Source: Verrucomicrobiota bacterium | GTDB taxonomy: Bacteria > Verrucomicrobiota > Verrucomicrobiae > Limisphaerales > UBA11358 | Direction: 5' to 3' | DNA: 64,000 nucleotides | NCBI GenBank assembly: GCA_014860005.1 | Contig: JACZKP010000215.1 | Location: 62,001 to 126,000, forward strand | Shown here: piece by piece, positions 43,147-52,200 of the stretch | How positions within the stretch are numbered: position 1 is the first letter of the stretch | Layout: every line of letters starts with the position of its first letter | The notes under the pieces: model-generated | What the model was told of the DNA's origin: nothing | Databases searched by the model: none | The model's input: only the letters and a program-made list of their open reading frames with translations | Translations under genes and position numbers: made by a program

Positions 43147-46100
43147 ATGAGAAATTCAAATCCGTTGCTGATCCCTAACCATGCCCAGCGAGTCGGTGGC
43201 AACGCACAGTTGCGGACACTTTGGTGCGCAGTTCTGCTGTTGTTTTCAGCGTTTACGTCCGCCGCCGCTTTGGTTTCGACCTTTCAGGCCGGAGGCGCCT
43301 CGTGGCACCTGGGCACGATTGGGGTTGGAAACCTGGACAGCTCTCCTGACCTGGAAATCGTCGTGCCCTACCGGAATTCCGCCGGCCACTGGTTTGTGGA
43401 CGCGTTCAAATACACGGGCGAGCGACTGCCGGGGTTTCCTTATTCGTCGGGCAGCGAAGAAATGAATGTTTCTCCCACCCTGTACGACCTCGACCACGAT
43501 GGCCGCGACGAAATCATCTTCACGCGGGGCAACCAGATTATTGTGCTGCGCGGAGACGGTTCAGTCAGGTGGTCCAACACGGTCAATTACGCCAACTATG
43601 TACCGACCGGTGGCTACCAGACGGTCACGAATGGTTTCTATTGGTCGGCGACCGGCGAATTCACGAGCCGGCTTCCTTCAACGGCGGTTTTCTCATCACA
43701 GGTTTCGCCGCCAATCGTCATGGACGTCAACGGCAACGGAACCAAGGAGATCATCACCGCCTGGAAAATTGATCCTGATCCGGGCGGCTGGGAGCAGGAT
43801 TTCAACCCCTTCATCAACGACATTTTCGGTTTTGCCGAATGGGGCACGGCGGGAGAGACGTGGTCCGGCGGGGTGGTGGGTTTCGACGCCAACACCGGTC
43901 AACGGACTTTCGTTTATCACATTCACCAGCTCGTCGAATCGGGCCTGGCGATTGGGCGGGCCAAGCCCGGTCCGGCCCTGAACATTTACGAACTCAACGA
44001 CAGCGATAGCGTGGTCTCGTTCGACAAAGCGCAGCCATTCGGTCTTTGGGGCAAAGGCATGCTGCATAAACAATTTGGCAAGAACCAGCGGTTGATGACC
44101 GGCTCGTATCAACTGCCGAATGATATTTACACGACAGACCTCGATGGCGACGGACTGGACGAAGTGCTGGTCGCCGGCACCACATTCGGCACGCTCTGGC
44201 CGCCGAATGACACGGTACTCGACGACGATGGCGCGATCCTTTGGCGGCGCTGGTTACCGCAAGTAACTTTCGTCAACAACTACGGCTGGAACAACAGCGC
44301 CTGCCTGATTCCCATCAACCCGGACCACGACAACCACATTGACGTGCTCGGCTTCAATCATGCGCACGAAATCACCTTCCGCTATTGGAACGGCATCGAG
44401 TTGGTGGATCGGCCTGGATGGCCGAAGAATTTTTATCCGTTCCTGCCTTCGCCCCCGGTGGTGGGAGATGTTGACGGCGATGGCCAGGAAGAAATCATCA
44501 TTGGCACTTACAATCCCACCCTCACGCCCTCCACCGGGAATCTTCTGATCTATGCTTTGAACGGCACACTGAAGCAAACCGTTCCTGTGCTCGGCGGCAT
44601 CAAACACATCCCGGCGCTGGCCGACGTCGAAGGTATTGGCCGGCTGGATGTCGTCTATCGCTCAACGCTCGGGCAGGTGTATGTGGAAAACTTCGGCGCC
44701 ACCGGCACCAACAACGTCTCGTGGGCCACGCACCGGGGCAATATGCGTCGCGACGGCAACCACGGCATTTCGTTGTTCCCGCCGGGCACGCCGTTGGTTA
44801 CGAAAAAAAACTCCGGGTATAACCGCGTCAGTTTCAGTTGGACCAACACCACTCCGGCTCAATGCTTTCGCATCTATCGCGCTGCGCAGCCGAGCGGTCC
44901 TTTTCAACACATCGCCACCGTCACAAGTGCCACGACGGCTTACACCGACCACGGCCTCAAATCCGGCTGGCAATATTTTTACGAAGTCGGCGCCGTTTAC
45001 AGCAACAACACGGTTCATTCGGCTCCCATCGCTGTGCTTCCGTTGTTGAACAGCAACCTCGTCGCCAACGCCGGTTTCGAGGAGAACGACAACAGTCACT
45101 GGGATAAATGGTTTAGCGGCAGCATCGGCATGACGAACATGGTCGCCAGCACGAACACTGCTTTCGAAGGCCGGCAATCCATGCGCATTATCCTCGAGAA
45201 CCACGGCAACAACGGCTCGATCTCGCAGTTCAACCAATACGGTCTCCCCGACGCCACACTGTTCGTCACGCCGGGCGCGTTCTATAGCTTCGGCGGTTAT
45301 TTCAAAAGCACCGGCATCTCGCAGCCCTCGAAACATTTTTTCAAATGGGTCTCGTCCAAGACCGGCTCCGACACCAACAACCGGCCCACCTTGCATTACC
45401 CGGACTTTTTCACCCCGCATTTCGTTGTCGGCACCAACACCACCGAATGGACTTACGCGAATCGCACCTTTCAATTACGCGCCGGCATTCCCAATCTCGA
45501 ACTCACCCACAATTACACCATCAGTGCGCCGGGCAGTGGGTCTATCTACATTGACAACGTTTTCTTCCGCCAAATCCCCAATCCCTCGGCCACGAACTGG
45601 ACTGTCTGGGTTCCCTTTGCGTCCACCTGGCGTTTTTTCACCGCGACTCCGCCCGCGAACTGGTTTGCCCCCGACTTCAACGATGCCTCCTGGCCGGTCG
45701 GCATCGCCAAGTTCGGCGCGGGTGGCGGCCCCACCAACGTCGTCACCGCGCTCCCGCAATTTTTGCCGGCCTATTATTTCCGTAAAAAATTCAACGTCAC
45801 TTCCACCGAGTTCGAGGAACTTCTTCTCTGCGCCACCTGCACCGATCTCTATGGCGACACCATTCGCCCCCTCGGCGTCTTCATCAACGGGACTGAAATC
45901 AAGTCCACCATCGAAGCCATCAGCGGTCAGGGCAACGAAGTTCTTTATTTCGACCTGACCCCCTTCGCCCACCTGATCCAACCCGGGACCAACACCATCG
46001 CGGTTAAACTCGGCAACACCTGGGCCTCCGACTGGGACGATGTCGCCTTCGACATCAGCTTGCGCGCCGTGCTTTATCATCCGCCGGTGACGCGTTTGAC

Positions 46101-46326
46101 CGCGCAAAGTGCGCCGCCGGGTGCGCCTCGTTTGTCAGTGGAAACGCCCGCCGGCAGCATCTGGCACATTCAATCGTCCGACAGTTTGTCTTCGGTCAAC
46201 TGGCAGGTAATGCAGACTTTCACCAACATCGGCGGCGGCGTCCTGACCTTTCAGGACACAGGACAGAATGGCCGCGTGCCCCCCATGAATGTGTCCAACC
46301 GCTTTTATCGGCTGGCGCCGTTTTGA
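43147..46326 (+). CDS. Secreted FG-GAP/VCBS beta-propeller protein with Fn3 and sandwich domains
   Basis: ATG 43147 gives an n-region, then the hydrophobic LRTLWCAVLLLFSAFTSAAA; ATG 43114 is an alternative. The first half has FG-GAP-type calcium loops: NLDSSPDLEIV, DLDHDGRDEII, DVNGNGTKEII, DLDGDGLDEVL and DVDGDGQEEII, as in seven-bladed propellers. An Fn3 domain follows, then a carbohydrate-binding-like sandwich (NLVANAGFEEND to YIDNVFF), another sandwich and the shared C-terminal tail ending NRFYRLAPF. It is likely surface-exposed and adhesive; no enzyme motif is seen. It has no EPS dyad upstream. Confidence 0.85.
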   Translation: MRNSNPLLIPNHAQRVGGNAQLRTLWCAVLLLFSAFTSAAALVSTFQAGGASWHLGTIGVGNLDSSPDLEIVVPYRNSAGHWFVDAFKYTGERLPGFPYSSGSEEMNVSPTLYDLDHDGRDEIIFTRGNQIIVLRGDGSVRWSNTVNYANYVPTGGYQTVTNGFYWSATGEFTSRLPSTAVFSSQVSPPIVMDVNGNGTKEIITAWKIDPDPGGWEQDFNPFINDIFGFAEWGTAGETWSGGVVGFDANTGQRTFVYHIHQLVESGLAIGRAKPGPALNIYELNDSDSVVSFDKAQPFGLWGKGMLHKQFGKNQRLMTGSYQLPNDIYTTDLDGDGLDEVLVAGTTFGTLWPPNDTVLDDDGAILWRRWLPQVTFVNNYGWNNSACLIPINPDHDNHIDVLGFNHAHEITFRYWNGIELVDRPGWPKNFYPFLPSPPVVGDVDGDGQEEIIIGTYNPTLTPSTGNLLIYALNGTLKQTVPVLGGIKHIPALADVEGIGRLDVVYRSTLGQVYVENFGATGTNNVSWATHRGNMRRDGNHGISLFPPGTPLVTKKNSGYNRVSFSWTNTTPAQCFRIYRAAQPSGPFQHIATVTSATTAYTDHGLKSGWQYFYEVGAVYSNNTVHSAPIAVLPLLNSNLVANAGFEENDNSHWDKWFSGSIGMTNMVASTNTAFEGRQSMRIILENHGNNGSISQFNQYGLPDATLFVTPGAFYSFGGYFKSTGISQPSKHFFKWVSSKTGSDTNNRPTLHYPDFFTPHFVVGTNTTEWTYANRTFQLRAGIPNLELTHNYTISAPGSGSIYIDNVFFRQIPNPSATNWTVWVPFASTWRFFTATPPANWFAPDFNDASWPVGIAKFGAGGGPTNVVTALPQFLPAYYFRKKFNVTSTEFEELLLCATCTDLYGDTIRPLGVFINGTEIKSTIEAISGQGNEVLYFDLTPFAHLIQPGTNTIAVKLGNTWASDWDDVAFDISLRAVLYHPPVTRLTAQSAPPGAPRLSVETPAGSIWHIQSSDSLSSVNWQVMQTFTNIGGGVLTFQDTGQNGRVPPMNVSNRFYRLAPF

Positions 46327-46377
46327 GCCAGTAGCGATCATCAATCGCCTCTCCCCGTGGGCGCGGCGGGATTCGCT

Positions 46378-46533
46378 ATGGCCAAAACAACAAGAATCGC
46401 ACATTCTTGCCCCATGAAGATCGCTGAAGACGTCCGCAAATCCGCCGCCAAACAAGACACGTTGAGGAAGTGGATGGAAGAAAAGTCCCGCGAGTTCACA
46501 GAAAAGGGTGCGGAACTCTACGCGAAAGCATAG
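46378..46533 (+). pseudogene. thiC: Remnant of the C-terminus of thiC (phosphomethylpyrimidine synthase)
   Basis: A 51-codon frame reads ...CPMKIAEDVRKSAAKQ... MEEKSREFTEKGAELYAKA, matching from memory the extreme C-terminus of ThiC (FCSMKI-x-DVR-x-YAA ... MxxKSxEFxxKGxEIY). The cysteine-rich Fe-S motif and the entire barrel are missing, and a short internal stretch usual for the family appears deleted. I read it as a decayed fragment left by a rearrangement, lying just before the possible restriction-modification pair. A small real gene of other origin is possible but less likely. Confidence 0.6.
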
Positions 46534-46542
46534 CATCCGTTC

Positions 46543-48003
46543 ATGCCGCGCCGCTCATTCAAAACTGACGAAAGCTTTCTGGAGAAGCTTGCGATTGGCG
46601 CGACGGGCACTTGTGCTGTCTTCAAGGACTTGAAACGGCAAGGCCATAGGCCAATTGAGTTGGAGCGCGGCTCGCTCGGTTTCAAGATTTGGAAAAGCAT
46701 AAAAATCAAGCGGCTGAGAGTTCCCGATATTTTGTGTCTTGCCTGCGCCACGCGGGTGGAAGCGCGGGCGAAGACGGTGCTCGAAATCAGCATGTCGCAT
46801 TCGCTCTCCGACCCAGAACGAGGTTGGGACCATGGCTTGCTCGACGGCGACATGGTCGCCATTTCATTCTGTGCGAAAACTGGTGAAGGCCCGACCGACT
46901 GGAAAGCCTCGCCATTGATCCAGTATGTCTCCGTCCTTGAGCTTCGAAAGGCATTCAACGAAAAGCGTGTTTTGACGGAAAAGCCCAAAGGCGCTCAGGA
47001 GGGTTTCGAGCTTCGCGTGCGTTGGCCGAGTGCGATTTCGAGTTGCGATGGAACGGTCGTCGAGACTTCGCCCAGATTGAGGTTCAAACGAGCTGAGGAC
47101 CAAAGGACCATTTCGTTGGGAATGTCGAGAGGCGAAATTTCGCTTCAGCCGCTCGTCCAAGCCGGTGATCGGATCCACACGGGGCAAATTGTTGCTTCTG
47201 TTGTTCCGGTTGCGCCTTCATTTCCGTGCAGAGGTGGCGCGAGCGCCGATAGCTTTGTTGCTTTGCTTCGCTCTACGTCCGTAGCAGATCGTTACGCAGC
47301 GGCTAAAGCGCTATCGCACTTTGAGGACGCGACAATTCCCGACCCGCTCCGCGAACGAATGGCGGACGAGAAGGAGCATATTTATGTTCGCGTTGAGTCG
47401 GCGGCTGGCCTTGCGCGGCGGAATGACCGTTCCGGAATGGAGTTCATTGAGCGCGTTCTCGCTGGCGAGTACTTGGAGCATCGGTTGGAAGCGGTGATCA
47501 TTCTCGGTGAAATCCGAACGGAAGCGTCGCAAAACATCCTGATCAACATTTTGTTGGACAAAGAGCAGCACGCAGAGATACGCGCTGGAGCGGCGTGGGC
47601 ACTCGGGGAATTGCAGCAACCAACCAGTGTCGAAGCGTTGGTTCAGTCGTTTCTCGAACTTGCTGAACCAATCCGCATTGAAGCAGCACGCGCATTGCGA
47701 AAGATTGCCGCCAATACTTCTGCGGATGTTCTTTCAATTTTGCCTGCGGCAGCAGAAGACCAGCGGGCCGGTATTTCTTGGGCATTGAGCCGGTCAGGGC
47801 GGGCGGCGATTCCCGACTTGCTTCGCGTGATGACGGATGAGAATGCCCGTCGGTGGGTCGCTTACATTATCGGCTCGCAGAAACAGGAAGCTTATTTGGA
47901 CCAAATCGAGGCGCTCAAGCAGCGCGACCCTGAAGTGTATTTCGCAGTCACGGTTCTTTGGAAGATTTTTGCAAGCTGGGTTTACGAGTTGGAAGAGTTT
48001 TGA
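46543..48003 (+). CDS. HEAT-repeat protein, possible restriction endonuclease partner
   Basis: A 486-residue protein of unknown family. The N-terminal half contains VPDILCLACATRVEARAK (60-77), which could be a PD-(D/E)xK-like core (Asp62, Glu73, Lys77) but does not fit the spacing well, then a beta-rich stretch with LVQAGDRIHTGQIVASV. From about 235 on, helical repeats follow (RYAAAKALSHF, VRVESAAGLARR, IRAGAAWALGEL, IRIEAARALRKI), clear HEAT repeats. It overlaps the DNA methyltransferase start by one base (TGATG), implying a joint function. Restriction is the natural guess, but no nuclease motif is certain. Base usage is more A/T-rich than its neighbours by eye. Confidence 0.65.
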   Translation: MPRRSFKTDESFLEKLAIGATGTCAVFKDLKRQGHRPIELERGSLGFKIWKSIKIKRLRVPDILCLACATRVEARAKTVLEISMSHSLSDPERGWDHGLLDGDMVAISFCAKTGEGPTDWKASPLIQYVSVLELRKAFNEKRVLTEKPKGAQEGFELRVRWPSAISSCDGTVVETSPRLRFKRAEDQRTISLGMSRGEISLQPLVQAGDRIHTGQIVASVVPVAPSFPCRGGASADSFVALLRSTSVADRYAAAKALSHFEDATIPDPLRERMADEKEHIYVRVESAAGLARRNDRSGMEFIERVLAGEYLEHRLEAVIILGEIRTEASQNILINILLDKEQHAEIRAGAAWALGELQQPTSVEALVQSFLELAEPIRIEAARALRKIAANTSADVLSILPAAAEDQRAGISWALSRSGRAAIPDLLRVMTDENARRWVAYIIGSQKQEAYLDQIEALKQRDPEVYFAVTVLWKIFASWVYELEEF

Positions 48004-49019
48004 TGAACGCCAAACTTCCAGCTCCGCTATACACCACAGACTGGGGGAAAGCCTACGTCGGCGACGCTCTGGAATTGCTGGCCAGTCTCGCGGAAGAATC
48101 GGTGGATCTAGTGATGACTTCTCCTCCGTTTGCGCTTCAACGACAAAAGCAATACGGCAATAAAACTGAAAGCGAATACGTTGACTGGCTGCTTCAATTC
48201 GCCGATGGAGTAATGCGTGTTCTAAAGCCAACAGGCAGCTTCGTGCTGGACCTTGGCGGAGCATACCGCAGCGGACGCCCGGTCCGCTCCCTCTGCAACT
48301 TCCGCGTGTTGCTGCGGCTCTGCGATGACCACGGCTTCCAACTGGCTGAAGAGTTTTTTTGGTATAACCCCGCCAAACTCCCGTCGCCGATTGAGTGGGT
48401 GAACAAGCGGAAGATTCGCGCCAAGGATGCCGTAAATACTGTCTGGTGGCTGTCGAAGACGGACTTTCCCAAAGCCGATGTGCGCCGTGTGCTGACACCC
48501 TATTCCGACCGGATGAAAAAGCTTTTGGAGAACAGCGCAAATTTCTACACGCCAAAAAAGCGGCCGTCAGGCCACGACATCAGCGGCAACTTCGGTGTGG
48601 ATAACGGCGGCGCTATCCCTTCTAACCTTCTGGAGTTTTCGAACACCGACAGCAATTCCCATTACTTGCGTTGTTGCAAGACGCTCAACATCGAAAGTCA
48701 TCCCGCTCGCTTCCCAGAGAAGCTGCCAAGCTTTTTCATAAACTTTCTGACAGAACCGGATGACTTGATACTCGACATTTTTGCGGGGTCAAACACCACC
48801 GGTTTTGCAGCGCAGAAACTTGGCCGGAGGTGGATGGCTTTTGAGAAAGACCGGGAGTATTTGGCCGCGTCTGCGCTTCGTTTCTCGGATAATGCGAATG
48901 CGGATGAACTGAGTGAGCGATGGCATGAGTTGATGCAGAACGGCGAGCCAATTGAGGTTGAAGCGTCTCAGGCGAGTTTTCTTGAAACAGCAGCGCCACG
49001 GAAAAAGAAAATGATATGA
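48003..49019 (+). CDS. Beta-class DNA methyltransferase (N4-cytosine or N6-adenine)
   Basis: A 338-residue amino-methyltransferase. Motif IV TSPPF (39-43) comes before motif I DIFAGSNTTG (258-267), the order of class beta. The S-P-P-F/Y form is usual in N4-cytosine enzymes but also occurs in adenine enzymes. YVGDALELLASL and GRRWMAFEKDREYL support the fold. ATG 48003 overlaps the HEAT-protein stop. It recognises a target not deducible from sequence; it probably protects DNA from a co-encoded nuclease, for which the HEAT protein is the candidate. Confidence 0.9.
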   Translation: MNAKLPAPLYTTDWGKAYVGDALELLASLAEESVDLVMTSPPFALQRQKQYGNKTESEYVDWLLQFADGVMRVLKPTGSFVLDLGGAYRSGRPVRSLCNFRVLLRLCDDHGFQLAEEFFWYNPAKLPSPIEWVNKRKIRAKDAVNTVWWLSKTDFPKADVRRVLTPYSDRMKKLLENSANFYTPKKRPSGHDISGNFGVDNGGAIPSNLLEFSNTDSNSHYLRCCKTLNIESHPARFPEKLPSFFINFLTEPDDLILDIFAGSNTTGFAAQKLGRRWMAFEKDREYLAASALRFSDNANADELSERWHELMQNGEPIEVEASQASFLETAAPRKKKMI

Positions 49020-49206
49020 CCATCACCAACAAGACGCGAAGCAAAATCTTCGGCTGGCACCGCCAGTTCGCCAATCGGTGTTCATCGGTGGTTGAAATTC
49101 TTTGCGCGTCTTTGCGTTGAACCGAATCAGCGGTTGCCGCTTTGTCCGACTGATCGGATTGGTGTTATTCAAGGCCTCTCATTCGCTCAACCAAAGGTGG
49201 GCGTGC
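49020..49206. repeat. Short gap with CGCAGAG-family fragment
   Basis: The segment 49073-49125 carries ATCGGTGTTCATCGGTGG followed by TTTGCGCGTCTTTGCG, related to the arms at 31484-31510. No inverted arm is obvious here. The rest of the gap is unremarkable. Confidence 0.45.
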
Positions 49207-52200
49207 TCAAACCGCAGTCAGAAGTGCGCTCCGGTTTTCGGGGGTGCTCGTTGGGCTTGAGATTTTCAATTCGACGAAATGTTCGCGGCGGTCGTCCACC
49301 AGGGGAACCGTTTCCCCGGCAAGTTCGTTTCCGTCGAGAAAGAGCTGGTTCGCGGCACCCGCATCCGCGACGAGACAGGTGATGGTGATGTGATAAAAAG
49401 TTTGCCGGTAGCGGTAATGGATTTTGCAGGTCGGCCAGCTTTGGGGAAGCCGGGGCGCGAGCTGCAATTGATTGCCCACGAGGTTCACGCCCAGCAGCGT
49501 TTCAACGAGCAACTGATACATCCAACCGGCCGAGCCGGTCAGCCAAGTCCAGCCGCCCCGACCGATGTGCGGCGCGACAGCATAGACGTCGGCGGCGACG
49601 ACGTAAGGCTCAACCTTGTAGGTGGCGATTTTTCCCATGTCCCCGCCGTGACGGACAGGATTGAGGATTGAAAAAAGTTCCCAGGCGCGGTCGTTTTCTC
49701 CCATGAGCGCAAAGGCCATGGTGGTCCAGATCGCGGCGTGGGTGTATTGGCCGCCGTTTTCGCGCACGCCCGGAATGTAACCTTTGATGTAACCGGGATT
49801 CAGCGCGGACTTGTCGAATGGCGGATCGAAGAGCTGGATCAGCCCGGCATCGCGGCGGACGAGACGTTCGACCACGGCTTGCATGGCCTGACGGGCGCGC
49901 TCGGGATTGCCGGCGCCGCTGATGACCGACCAGCTTTGCGGCAGGGCATCAATCTGACATTCCTCATTAGTCTGGGAGCCGAGCGGTTCGCCGTTATCAA
50001 AGTACGCGCGGCGATACCATTGGCCATCCCAGGCATGTTTCTCGATGTTCTGTTGCAGTTGCTCCGCCTGGGTGACGCACCGGTCGGCAAAGGCGAGGTC
50101 CTTGCGTGAGCGCGCGAGCTCGGCAAATTGCGTCAGTACGTCGTAGAGGAAGAAAGCCAGCCAGACACTTTCGCCGCGCCCCTCCTGGCCCACCAGATTC
50201 ATTCCGTCGTTCCAGTCGCCGCAACCCATGAGCGGCAGGCCGTGTTCGCCGAATTTGAGTCCGTATTCGATGGCGCGAACGCAATGCTGATACAGCGAGG
50301 CCGACGCTTCGGAGCGATTGGGCAAATCGTAATAAGATTCCTCGTCCGGTTTGACCGGACGGCCTTCGAGAAAGGGAACGGACTCGTCTAACACCCCGGT
50401 GTCAGCGACGCACGCGACATAGCGGCAGGTGACGTAAGGCAGCCAGAGGTAATCATCAGAGAAATGCGTGCGAACGCCGCGCCCGGAGGGAGGATGCCAC
50501 CAGTGTTGCACGTCGCCTTCGCGGAACTGATGTGCCGCGGCGCGCAAGAGATGCTCGCGCGTGAGGGCTGGCTCGGCATGCACCAGCGCCATCACGTCCT
50601 GCAACTGGTCGCGGAATCCATACGCGCCCCCAGATTGATAAAACCCGCTGCGCGCCCACAGGCGGCAGCTCAAGGTCTGATACAACAGCCAGCCGTTGGC
50701 CATGACGTTTACGGTGGGGTCGGGCGTATCCACATTCACCGCGCCGAGCGTGCGATTCCAATACGCCCAGACGCCTTCCAGGGCAGCGTGACTGGCGCCC
50801 GCGGTGCGAAAGCGGGTGATCAAGGTTTGCACGTCCGCGATGGTGCGTCCCACCCCGAGGCGGAAGCTGGTTTCCCGTTGCTGCCCGGCGGCCAACTCAA
50901 AAGTCACTTGCACCGCGCCGCAGGGATCTAATCCCGCTCCCGTCTTTCCAGAAAGCCGCGTCCGCTTGAGCGCCGCCGGATCGGACAGGCTGCCGTTGCG
51001 GCCGATAAATTCGCGCCGATCTCCGGTGACAGTTCGCCCGGCATAATTCACGTCCACGAAGACGATGCGTTCGGCGAACTCGGTATTGTAGGGATTGCGC
51101 GCCAGCAGGGCGCCAGTTTTGGCGTCCACTTCGGTCTGCACATGCAGCAGATTTTTGTGCCGCAATTCCCCCAGGACCCATTCCCAGTAGCCGGTGACGG
51201 ACAGAACGCGCGGGCGTCCGGAGACGTTGCGCAGCTTCAAGACGGTGAACTTCACCGGCGCATCCATCGCGACATAAACCCACAACTCGGAGACGATGCC
51301 GTTTTCCGTGTGCTCGAACACCGTGTAACCGAAACCGTGGCGAGTGACATAAGGGGTTTCACCGCGCGCGGGCAATGGCGTGGGCGACCAGAACTGCCCC
51401 GTCTGCTCATCGCGAATGTAGAGCGCCTCACCCGTGGAGTCCTGGACCGGATCATTGCTCCAGGGCGTCAGGCGAAATTCGTGGCAATTTTCGATCCAAG
51501 TATAGGCGCTGCCGCTCTCCGAAACGACCGTGCCGAAATTTGGATTGGCCAGCACATTGACCCACGGCATGGGCGTCATCTGGCCGGGCTGAAGCGTGAT
51601 GACGTATTCATGGCCATCGCGGGTGAAACCGCCGAAGCCGTTTGGAAAAATCAACTCGCGGGGCGGGAGCGGCTCGGGCAAATCGCGCGACGGGGTGCGG
51701 ATCGGCGTCAGGAGCGGAATTACGGGATCCGTCAGACCGGGGCGTTTCAGTTGTTCGGTCAGCGTTCCGTGGTCATCCACCAGGACCAGCCGCGCGGCTG
51801 ATCGGATCAACACGCGGTCTTCACTGGAAACCTGGTCCAGGCGCCGGACAAAGATGCCGCCCGGCTGGTCGAGCATCTGAGCCTCGAGGCTCGAGGCAAT
51901 CAAACTGAAGATCTGGTCCTGCAAGGGCTGGCGATACCCGGAAACGTCTTCATTGAGAATCACCAGGTCCACCGGCAATCCTTTCATCCGCCAGTAAGAG
52001 TGAGCCTGAAGCAGTTGCTGGACGATCTCGATTCTGCCGGCGTCGCTGATGCGAAGCAGCACGATGGGCACGTCACCGGAGATGCCAAATCCCCAAAGTC
52101 CGCTTTGGCCGCGCCGGTTGTTAAGCAACACCCGGGGTCTGGCCCGCTGCGTGGGATTGGCATAAATGAGGGCGCTCGCCAGCCGGGCATAGAGCTGGGC

